From Streptomyces scabichelini (GTDB taxonomy: Bacteria; Actinomycetota; Actinomycetes; Streptomycetales; Streptomycetaceae): DNA of 64,000 bases. The notes beneath the pieces are model-generated. The model did no database searches. It was not told the origin of the DNA and worked only from the letters and a program-made list of their open reading frames with translations. The stretch spans positions 1 to 64,000 of the forward strand of contig NZ_JAAKZY010000006.1 of assembly GCF_011045015.1 (NCBI RefSeq), in the 5' to 3' direction. Positions 27,448 to 36,142 of this stretch are shown in pieces (positions within the stretch are counted from its first letter, which is position 1; the number at the start of each line of letters is the position of its first letter). A program made the translations under genes and the position numbers.

Positions 27448-28602
27448 GTGGGTGACTCGCTACGGGCGGTCGTGGTCGGAACCGGCATGATCGGCGCCGT
27501 ACATGCCGCTGCGATCCGCGCCGCCGGCGGCGGCGAACTGGCCGGAGCGGTCGCGTCGACCCCCGAGCGCAGCACACAGGTCGCCAAGGAATGGAACGTA
27601 CCGGACCGTTACCCGGACTTCGAGGCGGTGCTCGCCGACGACTCCGTCTCGGTCGTGCACATCTGCACCCCGAACGCGCTGCATGTCCGGCAGGCGGAGG
27701 CGGCCCTGCGGGCCGGCAAGCACGTGATCTGCGAGAAGCCGCTGGCCACATCGGCCGCCGACGCCGAACGCCTGACGAAAGTGGCGCACGCGTCCGGACT
27801 GCTCCTCGCGGTCCCCTTCGTCTACCGCTACCACCCGCTCGTACGAGAACTCCGGGACCGGCGGCTGCGCGGCGAGTTCGGGGCGTGGCAGCTCGTCCAC
27901 GGAAGCTATCTGCAGGACTGGATGCTGGCCGAGGACGCCGCATCCTGGCGGGTCGACCCGGCCGAGGGCGGACCCTCTCGGGCGTTCGCGGACATCGGAT
28001 CGCACTGGTGCGACCTCGTCGAGTGGGTCGCCGGGATCCGCTTCTCCGAGCTGACCGCGCGGCTCGCCACCACGATCGCCACCCGCCCCGCGGGCACCGG
28101 CGCCAGCTTCGCGACCAACGGTGAGGGCCCGCGGGTCGCGGTGCGCACCGAGGACGTCGCCACGGTCCTGCTGCGCACCGACGACGGGGTGCCGGCCACG
28201 CTGACGGTCTCCCAGGTGTCGGCGGGCCGCAAGAACCGGCTCTGGTTCGAACTCGACGGCGCCGAGGGCAGCGCGGTCTTCGACCAGGAGAACCCCGAAA
28301 CCGTCTGGCTGGGCGCCGAGGACGGAGCACGCGTGATCGTCCGCGACCCGAACCACGGCTCGCCCGAACAGCGGCGGCTGTCCCGGCTGCCCGCCGGGCA
28401 CACGCAGGGCTACGCGGACTGCTTCACCTCGTTCGTCGCCGACGCCTACGCGGCGATCGAGGGAGCCACGCCGGACGGGCTGCCCACCGCGGCGGACGGT
28501 GTCCGCTCGGCCCGGATCGTCGAGGCCGTACTGAAATCGTCGGCGTCGCTCACCTGGACCGACGTCGACGACACCCCCGTAACCCTGGAGGCCCCCGCAT
28601 GA
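27448..28602 (+). CDS. Gfo/Idh/MocA-family dehydrogenase (second copy)
   Basis: A protein of 384 residues: NAD fold (LRAVVVGTGMIGAVHAAAI), catalytic EKPLATS motif, and C-terminal domain with FADIGSHWCDLVEWVAG, which is typical of inositol 2-dehydrogenase-like members. GTG 27448 is preceded by ACGGAGG with a 7-base gap, a strong ribosome site. It follows the ROK gene and overlaps the isomerase gene by 4 bp. Together with the copy at 24306 it flanks the regulator on both sides. Confidence 0.9.
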   Translation: MGDSLRAVVVGTGMIGAVHAAAIRAAGGGELAGAVASTPERSTQVAKEWNVPDRYPDFEAVLADDSVSVVHICTPNALHVRQAEAALRAGKHVICEKPLATSAADAERLTKVAHASGLLLAVPFVYRYHPLVRELRDRRLRGEFGAWQLVHGSYLQDWMLAEDAASWRVDPAEGGPSRAFADIGSHWCDLVEWVAGIRFSELTARLATTIATRPAGTGASFATNGEGPRVAVRTEDVATVLLRTDDGVPATLTVSQVSAGRKNRLWFELDGAEGSAVFDQENPETVWLGAEDGARVIVRDPNHGSPEQRRLSRLPAGHTQGYADCFTSFVADAYAAIEGATPDGLPTAADGVRSARIVEAVLKSSASLTWTDVDDTPVTLEAPA

Positions 28603-29519
28603 AACTCGGCATGCTCACCGCCTGCCTGCCCCGCCTGTCCCTCGCCGAGATCGCCGCCTGGGCGAGCGAGGCGGGATACGAGGCCCTGGAGGTCGCGGCC
28701 TGGCCGGGCACCGGCGGGCGGGACTTCGAGGCCGCGCACCTGCCGGTGGCCGGCTTCGACGCACGCGCGGCCGACGAGACCAGGGAGCTGTTCGCGCGTC
28801 ATCGCCTGGAGCTGTCCGCGCTCGCCTACTACGAGAACAACCTGCATCCCGATCCCCAGCGACGGGCCGCGATCCACCAGCATCTCAAGGCGGTTATCGA
28901 CGTCGCGGCGGCCCTGGGCGTCCCGTACGTGGGCACGTTCATCGGCCGGGACTGGACCCGGCCGGTGGCGGCCAATCTCGACGAGGCCGAGAAGGTCTTC
29001 CCCGAACTCGTCGAGTACGCGGGGCAGAACGGCGTACGGATCATCATCGAGAACTGTGTGATGGAGGGCTGGCACCCGGACGGCTACCCGGGCAACCTCG
29101 CCTACTCGCCCGAGCTGTGGGAGTGGATGTTCGGCCTCGACGTCTACCTCAACTGGGACCCGTCCCATCTGACGTGGATCGGCGTCGACCCGGTGAAGAC
29201 CATCGCGCCGTACGCCGACCGCATCGTGCACGCCCAGGCCAAGGACCTCGAGATCCTGCCCGGCGCCGTCGACCGCTACGGCGTCTTCGGCAAGGCCGTC
29301 CAGCGCGACGACCCCTGGGACACCGGCTGGTGGCGCTACCGCGTCCCTGGCCGCGGCCAGGTCGACTGGAACGCCGTCGTCGACGCGCTCTACGAGAACG
29401 GATTCACCGGCACCCTCTCCGTCGAGCACGAGGACCCGCTCTGGTCCGGCACCGAAGAGAAGATCAAGACCGGCCTGGAGATCGCCCACCGGACGCTGCG
29501 CCCGCTGATCGTGGCTTGA
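28599..29519 (+). CDS. Sugar-phosphate isomerase/epimerase TIM-barrel protein (second copy)
   Basis: A protein of 306 residues of the AP_endonuc_2/xylose isomerase-like family. It has LGMLTACLPRLSLAEIAAWA at the N terminus and candidate metal ligands in IIIENCVMEGWH, YLNWDPSHLTWIG, IVHAQAKDLEI and TLSVEHEDP. Its ATG overlaps the dehydrogenase stop (ATGA). The pair repeats the dehydrogenase-isomerase arrangement found on the other side of the ROK gene. The stop codon lies in a 19-bp tandem duplication. Confidence 0.87.
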   Translation: MKLGMLTACLPRLSLAEIAAWASEAGYEALEVAAWPGTGGRDFEAAHLPVAGFDARAADETRELFARHRLELSALAYYENNLHPDPQRRAAIHQHLKAVIDVAAALGVPYVGTFIGRDWTRPVAANLDEAEKVFPELVEYAGQNGVRIIIENCVMEGWHPDGYPGNLAYSPELWEWMFGLDVYLNWDPSHLTWIGVDPVKTIAPYADRIVHAQAKDLEILPGAVDRYGVFGKAVQRDDPWDTGWWRYRVPGRGQVDWNAVVDALYENGFTGTLSVEHEDPLWSGTEEKIKTGLEIAHRTLRPLIVA

Positions 29520-29552
29520 AGCGCCCCTCCTCGCTTGAAGCGCCCCTCCTCG
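29515..29552 (+). repeat. 19-bp tandem duplication over the isomerase stop codon
   Basis: CTTGAAGCGCCCCTCCTCG occurs twice in direct succession (29515-29533 and 29534-29552). The first copy contains the TGA stop of the isomerase gene. Confidence 0.9.
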
Positions 29553-29587
29553 GTCTCGTCGCGGCGAGCCGGATCGAGCCGAGGAGG
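29545..29587. terminator. Hairpin downstream of the isomerase gene
   Basis: CCTCCTCGG (29545-29553) pairs with CCGAGGAGG (29579-29587) across a 25-base loop. It may act in part as a terminator for the plus-strand operon. Confidence 0.4.
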
Positions 29588-29613
29588 CCGAGGCCGAGGA
29601 GGAGAGGGGCGTC

Positions 29614-29648
29614 GGGGCCCGTCAGCCGCGCAGCTGATGGCGGGCCCC
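29614..29648. terminator. GC-rich bidirectional terminator hairpin
   Basis: GGGGCCCG-t-CAGC pairs with GCTG-atgg-CGGGCCCC around a short loop. It sits between the convergent isomerase and membrane-protein genes. Confidence 0.65.
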
Positions 29649-29653
29649 TGTGC

Positions 29654-30235
29654 TCAGGCGCGTGCCTCGCTGGCCGCAGGAGTCACCTCCCCGCTCTCGC
29701 GCACGTCGGGCTCGGGTGCCGTGGCCGGTGGGGCGAACATCAGCCGCAGTCCGAGGGTGGCCGCGAGCGGGCCCAGGGCGCACATCGCGGCGGCGCTGAC
29801 GAAGGAGGCCCCCAGATTCCCCGCGTCATAGCCGAATCCGCCGAAGTACGTGGCGAAGGTCGACGCGAAGCCGAAGAACATCGCCGGGATGAGAGCGAAC
29901 GGCTTCAGCCGGCCGGTCGCCAGCAGGGTGCCGTTGACGAAGAAGATCACCACGCCCAGCGCCAGGGTCTGGGCGAACTCCCCGGTGCCGAACATCGTGC
30001 CGGTCTCCCGGTTGAGCAGGACGGCCACCACCGCGAACCCCGCCCCTGTCGTGGTGGCGGTGATCATGGAGATGGCGTTGGCGATGCTCGGACCGCCTTG
30101 CATGAACGTTCCGGCCCAGGTGATGAAGATCGCCCAGGTCGGCATGTTGAGCGGGCTCAGGAGGAGGAAGACCGTCGCGAAGGCGACGATCGAGGCGCTG
30201 ACCTCGTGCGGCAGTCTGATGCGTCCGATGCTCAT
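29654..30235 (-). CDS. Small membrane protein, DUF1097-like
   Basis: A 193-residue protein with about five or six hydrophobic segments (for example PTWAIFITWAGTFMQGG and FAQTLALGVVIFFVNGTLL) and a charged C-terminal tail. It resembles the DUF1097 family, whose function is not settled. It is the last gene of the amide locus, 2 bp after the hydrolase stop. A role in amide, ammonium or small-solute passage is a guess from context only. Confidence 0.65.
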   Translation of the reverse strand: MSIGRIRLPHEVSASIVAFATVFLLLSPLNMPTWAIFITWAGTFMQGGPSIANAISMITATTTGAGFAVVAVLLNRETGTMFGTGEFAQTLALGVVIFFVNGTLLATGRLKPFALIPAMFFGFASTFATYFGGFGYDAGNLGASFVSAAAMCALGPLAATLGLRLMFAPPATAPEPDVRESGEVTPAASEARA

Positions 30236-30237
30236 GG

Positions 30238-31272
30238 CTACGCCAATCCGCCCGGCTTGGCCAGCAGTTCCTTGATACCCGTGTCGATGAACTCGGTGTC
30301 CTTGGGGCTGCTGCCGCCGCCGGCGAAGTGGCCCCAGATGCCGGGGATCACGCGGAGTTCGGCGCCCGGTATGTGGCTGACGGCCCAGGCCTCGTCCTCC
30401 GGCGGGAAGTAGAGGTCCTTCTCGGCGGGCATGTCGAGCGTGATCGCCTTGATGGAGCCCAGCGCCGCCTCTGTGTCCCCGTCGAAGCCGGGGGTGAGCC
30501 CGACGTCGCCGTTCTGCCAGGTCCAGAGCATGGTGAGCAGGTTGTTCGGGTCGCGGCCGTCGAGGAAGAAGCCCTCCCAGAAGCCGACGAGGAAGTCCTC
30601 AAGGGAGGTGTAGCCGAGCTTCTCGTACTCCTTCTCCCAGTAGAACGCCTGCGAGAAGCCCCATCCCGCGTACACCCGGGCGAGCGCGCGCAGTCCGGTG
30701 GTCGGCCACTTGTCAGCGTCGTACCAGCCGCCGTTGAAGACCCCGTCGGCGGTCAGTGCGGACTTGACGCCTTCCAGGAAGACCTTGTTGTGGGCGCTGG
30801 TGCGCGGGGAGCCGCAGAAGGGGGCGATCCGCTCGACCATGTCCGGATAGCTGACGGCCCACTGGAAGGTCTGCCCGGCGCCCATCGACCAGCCGGTCAC
30901 GAGCTGGATCTTCTCGATGCCGAACTCCTCGGTCACCAGCTTGTGCTGGGCCGCGATCTGGTCGTACACGGTGATGTCCGGGAAGCGGGCGCGGTCGTAC
31001 GGCGGCGGGGTGTTGCTCGGCGAGGTGGACAGGCCGTTGCCGAGCATGTTCGGGACGATGATGAAGTACTGGTCCGGGTCGAGCGCCATGCCCGGGCCGA
31101 TGAGCCACTCGTTGTCCCAGTGCCGCCCGGAGTACCAGGTGGGGTAGACGATCACGTTGGACTTGTCGGCGTTGAGCTCGCCGTACGTGGTGTAGGCGAG
31201 GTGGGCGCCGCGCAGGGTGGCGCCGCCCTGGGTGGTGAAGTCGCCCAGCTGGAAGGTGAGATGTTCGCTCAT
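30238..31272 (-). CDS. MetX-like alpha/beta hydrolase
   Basis: A protein of 344 residues of the homoserine acetyltransferase-like alpha/beta fold. Ser129 is in the elbow GWSMGA, a late Asp is in DMPAEKDLYF, and the catalytic His is in GIWGHFAGGG. The sequence before the elbow and the active-site lid differ from true MetX, and the position beside formamidase points to a hydrolase or transferase for an amide or ester. It starts 30 bp after the formamidase stop in the same direction. Confidence 0.78.
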   Translation of the reverse strand: MSEHLTFQLGDFTTQGGATLRGAHLAYTTYGELNADKSNVIVYPTWYSGRHWDNEWLIGPGMALDPDQYFIIVPNMLGNGLSTSPSNTPPPYDRARFPDITVYDQIAAQHKLVTEEFGIEKIQLVTGWSMGAGQTFQWAVSYPDMVERIAPFCGSPRTSAHNKVFLEGVKSALTADGVFNGGWYDADKWPTTGLRALARVYAGWGFSQAFYWEKEYEKLGYTSLEDFLVGFWEGFFLDGRDPNNLLTMLWTWQNGDVGLTPGFDGDTEAALGSIKAITLDMPAEKDLYFPPEDEAWAVSHIPGAELRVIPGIWGHFAGGGSSPKDTEFIDTGIKELLAKPGGLA

Positions 31273-31302
31273 GGGACTGACTGCCTTTCAGGGGACCGCT
31301 GT

Positions 31303-32550
31303 TCAGGAGGTGACCGCGCACTGGCCGCGGTCGGCTTTTCTGGGACCCTCGGCCGACGGACGGATGTCGAAGTCGAAGATCGCCGTGGGGAGGTAGAGGG
31401 TGCTGCACGCGTTGGGGATGTCCACGACGCCGCTGATCCGGCCCTCGATGGGCGCCGAGCCGAGCAGAAGGTAGGCCTGCTCGCCGCTGTAGCCGAAGGA
31501 CATGAGGTAGTCGACGGCGTTGAGACAGGCGTTGCGGTACGCCATCGTCGCGTCGAGGTAGTGGTTGGTGTCGGTCTCGTGGTCGACGGAGATGCCGACG
31601 AACGAGATGAACTCGCTGTACTGGGGCGCGACATTGCCGGGCATGAAGATCGGGTTGGTCGTGACTCCGTACTTGTCCATGCCGCCCTTGATCAGGTCGA
31701 CGTGCAGGTCGATGAAGCCGCCCATCTCGATGGCGCCGCAGAAGGTGATCTCGCCGTCGCCCTGACTGAAGTGCAGGTCGCCGCCGGAGAGCAGGGCGCC
31801 GGGCACGAGGACGGGGTAGAAGACCCGTGAGCCGCGGGTGAAGTTCTTGATGTCGTGGTTGCCGCCGTTCTCGCGGGCCGGGACCGTGCGGGCGCCTTCG
31901 GCGGCGATACGGGAGGCGGTCTCGTCGTCCGCCGTGCCGGACAGGGCGTTGTCGGCGAGCGGGGGCAGCGCGAGCGCCGGAACCCGGTGCGGATCGGTGT
32001 CGATGAGGGCCTGTTCGCGGGCGTTCCAGCGGGTCAGCAGTTCGGCGGAGGGTGCGGTGCCGAAGAGCCCGGGGTGGGTGATGCCGGTGTAGCTGACGCC
32101 GGGGATGTGCCGGGAGGTGGCCTGCTGGCCGTGGAAGTCCCAGACGGCCTTGTACGAGTCGGGGAAGCGGTCGGTGAGGAAGCCGCCGCCGTTGTTCTTG
32201 GCGAAGACGCCGGTGTAGCCCCAGCCTTGCCCGGAGCCTTCTCCTTGCGACTGCGGTACGGGGCCCAGGTCGAGGATGTCCACGACGAGCAGGTCACCGG
32301 GTTCGGCGCCTTCCACGGCGATGGGGCCGCTGAGCATGTGGGCGTGGGTGAGGTCGACGTCGCGGACGTCGTTGGCCGAGTCGTTGTTGCCGATCTGGTT
32401 GTCGGTCCAGTCCCGGCACTCGATCCGGAACTCCGAGCCGGGCTTCACGGTGACGGCGGGCGGGATGTCGGGGTGCCAGCGGTTGTGGCCGGGGACCTTC
32501 TGGTCGCGCATGGACAGGGCTTGGTCGACGCTGAAGACGACTTCGGGCAT
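31303..32550 (-). CDS. fmdA: Formamidase/acetamidase FmdA
   Basis: A protein of 415 residues matching the acetamidase/formamidase family over its full length. Visible are GHNRWHPDIPPAVTVKPGS near the N terminus, the metal-site regions DLTHAHMLSGP and GGDLHFSQGDGEI, GFIDLHVDLIKGG, and the C-terminal VDIPNACSTLYLPTAIFDF. It hydrolyses formamide (and often acetamide) to ammonium and the acid in the cytoplasm. The FmdB gene lies immediately upstream (24 bp). Confidence 0.92.
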   Translation of the reverse strand: MPEVVFSVDQALSMRDQKVPGHNRWHPDIPPAVTVKPGSEFRIECRDWTDNQIGNNDSANDVRDVDLTHAHMLSGPIAVEGAEPGDLLVVDILDLGPVPQSQGEGSGQGWGYTGVFAKNNGGGFLTDRFPDSYKAVWDFHGQQATSRHIPGVSYTGITHPGLFGTAPSAELLTRWNAREQALIDTDPHRVPALALPPLADNALSGTADDETASRIAAEGARTVPARENGGNHDIKNFTRGSRVFYPVLVPGALLSGGDLHFSQGDGEITFCGAIEMGGFIDLHVDLIKGGMDKYGVTTNPIFMPGNVAPQYSEFISFVGISVDHETDTNHYLDATMAYRNACLNAVDYLMSFGYSGEQAYLLLGSAPIEGRISGVVDIPNACSTLYLPTAIFDFDIRPSAEGPRKADRGQCAVTS

Positions 32551-32574
32551 GAACTGCCTCCGGAACAGGGGGGA

Positions 32575-32856
32575 TCAGGGTTTGGGCAGCAGGGCGTGCC
32601 GGGGATCGGCGGGCGCGGCCGGACCGCGGCGGGCCGGGGGAACTTCGCTGACGACGCGCGGTTCGTGTGCGCTGGCCTCCTGGGCGTGCAGGGCGCGGGA
32701 CAGGCGAGCGGGGGTGCGGGTGAGCATCGGGGCGGTGAAGACCCGGCGGGCCCGGTCTCCGCAGGCCTCGCACGGTTCCTCGGGGAGGGCGCGGCCGATC
32801 GGACGGATCACGTCGAAGGTGCCGCAGCCCGGGCAGCGGTATTGATACGTGGCCAT
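32575..32856 (-). CDS. fmdB: FmdB-family zinc-ribbon protein
   Basis: A 93-residue protein whose first 45 residues form the FmdB zinc ribbon: MATYQYRCPGCG with a CxxC knuckle and a second CEACG knuckle. The remaining half is Pro/Ala/Arg-rich. FmdB was first described as a regulator of formamidase genes; the molecular role is not settled. It has a GGAGG ribosome site and is the first gene of the fmdB-fmdA-hydrolase-membrane protein operon. Confidence 0.88.
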   Translation of the reverse strand: MATYQYRCPGCGTFDVIRPIGRALPEEPCEACGDRARRVFTAPMLTRTPARLSRALHAQEASAHEPRVVSEVPPARRGPAAPADPRHALLPKP

Positions 32857-32886
32857 GGACGATCAACCTCCAAAAGCTTCGAGAGA

Positions 32887-32916
32887 AAAGTATTTTCAGC
32901 CGAAGCAATTGGGCAA
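32887..32916 (-). promoter_or_regulatory. Candidate promoter of the fmdBA operon
   Basis: On the minus strand TTGCCC (32916-32911) and TACTTT (32892-32887) are separated by 18 bases and lie about 30 bp before the fmdB start. Confidence 0.45.
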
Positions 32917-32959
32917 GGGTCCGTGCGTTACGTGCGTGTAAAAGATGCGGGTAAAAGAA

Positions 32960-32993
32960 GGGTCCGCCACGGGATCCGCCACGGGGTCCGTCA
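32960..32993 (+). repeat. Short direct repeats between fmdB and the amide sensor gene
   Basis: Three imperfect 11-12 bp units (GGGTCCGCCAC, GGGATCCGCCAC, GGGGTCCGTC) stand in a row just after the stop of the sensor gene and before the fmdB promoter. Confidence 0.5.
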
Positions 32994-33004
32994 TCCGGGG
33001 CCGG

Positions 33005-34105
33005 CTACGGCAGCTGCTGGAGCACGTCCCACTGCAGTCCGTCGGCCGCGGCGAGGAACACGCGCTGCTTCAGATGGCGGTCCTGGATCTGTACCGTGCC
33101 GCGCGGAGTCTCGTACTCGAGGCCCTCGGCGGTCGCCTGGATGCGGTCCATGTCCATGCTGCCCGCGCGGCGCAGCAGTTCGGTGAGCATGCGGACGCCC
33201 TCGTAGCAGGATTCGCCGAGGCTGTTGAGCACCGGAGCCCGGGGCCCGAACCGCCGGAAGTACGCGGCGGCGAAATCCAGGCCGTACGCGGTCGGCAGGT
33301 CCTCGAAGTAGCCGGCCGAGGTCATCAGGCCCCGCGTGTTCTCGGGCCCGGTCGCCAGCAGCACGTTCTCCTCGATCAGCGAGCTGAACCGGATGTGGTC
33401 GCGGTCGAGCCCGGCGGCGGTGAACGCGCGGTTGAACAGTACGGCGTCGTCGCCGATCAGCAGCATGAGAACGGCCTCGCAGCCGCTGGCCGCGACCCGG
33501 GCAAGCACCTGGCCGAAGTCCTTGGTGCCGAGCGGCACATACATCTCGTCGCAGACCTCGCCGCCGAGTTCGCGCAGATAGCGGTGGGCGGCGCGGGCGG
33601 AGGAGCGCGGCCAGACGTAGTCGTCGCCGACGATCGTCCACCGCCGGATGCCCAGCTCGCCGGCGAACCACTGCAGGGCGGGCCGCAGTTGGCGGTTCGG
33701 GGTCTCGCCGGTGAGGAACACGCCGGGGGAGCGCTCGCCGCCCTCGTACAACGCGGTGTAGACGTACGGCACCCGGCCGTCGATGCGCGGGGCGACGACC
33801 TCGCGGACGGCGGAGATGTGCCAGCCGGCCACCGCGTCGACGGCGCCGCCCGAGATCAGCGCGTCGATCTCGGTGGCCACCTGCTCGCGCGGCGCACCGC
33901 CGTCGACGAGTACGAGCCGCAGCTCCTTGCCCAGCACTCCCGACTCGGCGTTGACCTCCTCGGCCGCGAGCTGGGCGCAGCACTCGCAGGACGGGCCGAA
34001 GATCCCGGCCGGGCCCTGGAGCGGGATCACGAGAGCGACATTCAGCGCGTCCCGGGTCCGGGGGCCTGCCGGAGAGCCGAGCCGGACAGACGCCTTCTCG
34101 ATCAT
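33005..34105 (-). CDS. AmiC-like amide/urea-binding protein without signal peptide
   Basis: A protein of 366 residues with the two-lobed Leu/Ile/Val-binding fold of the AmiC/UrtA group (VALVIPLQGPAGIFGPSCE, GWHISAVREVVAP, RWTIVGDDYVWPRSS, NSLGESCYEGVRMLTELL). There is no signal peptide or lipobox, so it should stay in the cytoplasm. That is how AmiC works in Pseudomonas, where it senses amides and holds back the antiterminator AmiR. No AmiR-like gene is adjacent. It precedes fmdB by about 150 bp in the same direction and diverges from a MarR regulator. Confidence 0.82.
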   Translation of the reverse strand: MIEKASVRLGSPAGPRTRDALNVALVIPLQGPAGIFGPSCECCAQLAAEEVNAESGVLGKELRLVLVDGGAPREQVATEIDALISGGAVDAVAGWHISAVREVVAPRIDGRVPYVYTALYEGGERSPGVFLTGETPNRQLRPALQWFAGELGIRRWTIVGDDYVWPRSSARAAHRYLRELGGEVCDEMYVPLGTKDFGQVLARVAASGCEAVLMLLIGDDAVLFNRAFTAAGLDRDHIRFSSLIEENVLLATGPENTRGLMTSAGYFEDLPTAYGLDFAAAYFRRFGPRAPVLNSLGESCYEGVRMLTELLRRAGSMDMDRIQATAEGLEYETPRGTVQIQDRHLKQRVFLAAADGLQWDVLQQLP

Positions 34106-34259
34106 AGGCGCTCACACTAGCGATTGGTTGCTACGAGAATATTTCGCAGCGATAAGGAAATGACTGTATCGTGGAACCACTCCATGTGAACCGGTCTGCC
34201 GTCGTGCGCCGACGGTCACCATGGCAGCGCAACGACACCGACGAACCTTTGGCAGGGCG

Positions 34260-34703
34260 ATGACGACGACCTCGGCGACGGCCGTATCCGACCTCGACTT
34301 CGCGCGGGCGCTCACGCTCGTGGAGCGGAGCGTCGTATCGAGGATCGGTGAGGCGCTGAAGGCGGAGGGCGCGACACTCGAGGAGTGGCGCGTGCTGTCG
34401 TTCCTGGGTGACGGCGCCGGTCACGCGATGACGGAGATCGCCGAGTTCGCACTGCTGTCGGCCCCCACCCTGACCAAGGTGGTCGACCGCATGGTGTCCT
34501 TCAACCTCGTCCTGCGCCGGGTCGACGACACGGACCGGCGACGCGTGCTGGTCTTCGCGTCAGAGCGCGGCAACGAGGCCCTGAAGCGCTGGACGGCGGC
34601 CGTCGAACACGAACAGGAAAGCATCGTGACCGCCCTCGGCGACGAGGAGACGGCGCTGCTCAGGACCCTGCTGCAGCGCGCGTGGAGGCGTCTGGGTTCC
34701 TGA
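34260..34703 (+). CDS. MarR-family regulator
   Basis: A protein of about 147 residues with the MarR winged helix: ATLEEWRVLSFLGDG, recognition helix SAPTLTKVVDRMVSFNLV, and wing RRVDDTDRRRVLVFA. An ATG at 34221 would add 13 residues; neither start has a convincing ribosome site. It diverges from the amide sensor gene across about 150 bp and is the best candidate for transcriptional control of the amide locus. Confidence 0.85.
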   Translation: MTTTSATAVSDLDFARALTLVERSVVSRIGEALKAEGATLEEWRVLSFLGDGAGHAMTEIAEFALLSAPTLTKVVDRMVSFNLVLRRVDDTDRRRVLVFASERGNEALKRWTAAVEHEQESIVTALGDEETALLRTLLQRAWRRLGS

Positions 34704-34804
34704 GACGACGTAGGGCGGTTGTTTGACCCGCGGCCTGCTGCCCGCTTTGATCTCGCTGGTCGACGTGAGGTTGTTCGGGCGGGACAGTGAGGGGGGCGCC
34801 GGGA

Positions 34805-36049
34805 ATGGCGGCTGGGCAGTCGCTGGGGCGGCAGTTCGGGTGGCTCTGGGCGGCGTACGCGACGAGTACGTTCGGCACGCGGCTGGCGTTCGACGCGTTC
34901 CCCCTGATCGCGGTCCTCGTGCTGCACGCCGGGCCGACCGAGGTGTCCGTGCTGGCGGCCGCGGGGCTCGCGGTGGGGGCGGCGGTGGCGGTGCCGCTCG
35001 GCCCGTGGGTGGAGTTCCGCCGCAAGCGGCCGGTGATGGTCGCGATGGACCTGACCCGGTTCGCGGCGTTGATGAGCGTCCCCGCCGCGTTCGCGCTCGG
35101 CCGGCTCAGCTTCGCCCAACTGCTGGTCGTGGCGGTCGTCGCGGCCGCAGCCGACATCACCTTCAGGGCGGCGAGCGGCGCATGCCTCAAAGCGCTCGTA
35201 CGGCCGGAGGACCTGCTCGTCGCGAACGGGCGGTTCGAGTCCACGATGTGGACCGCCACGGCGCTCGGACCACCACTGGGCGGGGCCGCGATCGGACTGT
35301 TCGGCCCGGTGACGACCCTGGTGGCCGATGCGGTCAGCTACCTGCTCTCGGCTCTAGGGATCCGCGCGATCGGCGGGAAGGAGCCGCGGCCCGTACGCAC
35401 CGATGCACCACGGCTCCGAGCCCGTGACCTGCTCGAAGGGTGGCGGTACATCCTGACTCACCCGGTGCTGCGACCGCTGTTCTTCAACCAGATCCTGGTC
35501 GCCGGCCTGATCATGGCGACCTCCCCGCTGCTCGTCGTCCTCATGCTCGGCCCTCTGGGGTTCGCGCCCTGGCAGTACGGCCTCGCGTTCGGAGCACCCT
35601 GCGTGGGCGGCCTCATCGGGGCGCGACTGGCCCGCCCACTCGTGGCGCGGTTCGGACGGCACAAGGTCTTGTTCACCGCCGGAGTGCTGCGCGCGTGCTG
35701 GCTGCCCGGGTTGGCCTTCATCGGCCCAGGCACCGGCGGGCTGGTCCTCGTCATCGCCGTCGAACTCGGGCTGATCACCTGCATGGGCGTGTTCAACCCG
35801 CTGTACGCCACCTACCGGCTCGAGCACACCCCGACGGACCGGGTCGCCCGCACCCTGTCCGCGTGGTCGGTCACCAACAACGCCACCATCGCGGCCATGA
35901 CCGCCCTGTGGGGCCTGCTGGCCGGCATCACCGGCCCCCGCACCGCGATCGCGATCGCCGGTCTCCTCAGCCTGACAACTCCGTTCCTGCTTCCACGCCA
36001 CGACCACACGCCACAGCACGAGCGGGAAGCGGTGCGGAGCCAGACATGA
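34805..36049 (+). CDS. MFS transporter (enterobactin-exporter/DHA3-like)
   Basis: A protein of 414 residues with 12 predicted membrane segments. It opens with GRQFGWLWAAYATSTFGTRL, typical of the DHA3/EntS-like major facilitators, and the loop after TM2 has PWVEFRRKRPVM. It probably exports a drug or siderophore-like compound by proton antiport. GGGGGG lies before ATG 34805; GTG 34787 is an alternative. It starts about 100 bp after the MarR gene, so MarR control of this exporter is also possible. Confidence 0.85.
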   Translation: MAAGQSLGRQFGWLWAAYATSTFGTRLAFDAFPLIAVLVLHAGPTEVSVLAAAGLAVGAAVAVPLGPWVEFRRKRPVMVAMDLTRFAALMSVPAAFALGRLSFAQLLVVAVVAAAADITFRAASGACLKALVRPEDLLVANGRFESTMWTATALGPPLGGAAIGLFGPVTTLVADAVSYLLSALGIRAIGGKEPRPVRTDAPRLRARDLLEGWRYILTHPVLRPLFFNQILVAGLIMATSPLLVVLMLGPLGFAPWQYGLAFGAPCVGGLIGARLARPLVARFGRHKVLFTAGVLRACWLPGLAFIGPGTGGLVLVIAVELGLITCMGVFNPLYATYRLEHTPTDRVARTLSAWSVTNNATIAAMTALWGLLAGITGPRTAIAIAGLLSLTTPFLLPRHDHTPQHEREAVRSQT

Positions 36050-36142
36050 ACTACCGCGACTCGCGCCCGGCGGGACGAGGTCTGTTGCGGCGCGAGCCCT
36101 CACCACCGGACAGTGGGCCCATGATCCTGCCCGTCCAGCACC

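Noticed and set aside
30238..31272. True homoserine O-acetyltransferase (MetX)
   Set aside because: Fold and triad fit, but no methionine genes are nearby, and the amide-locus context and divergent lid region favour another activity.
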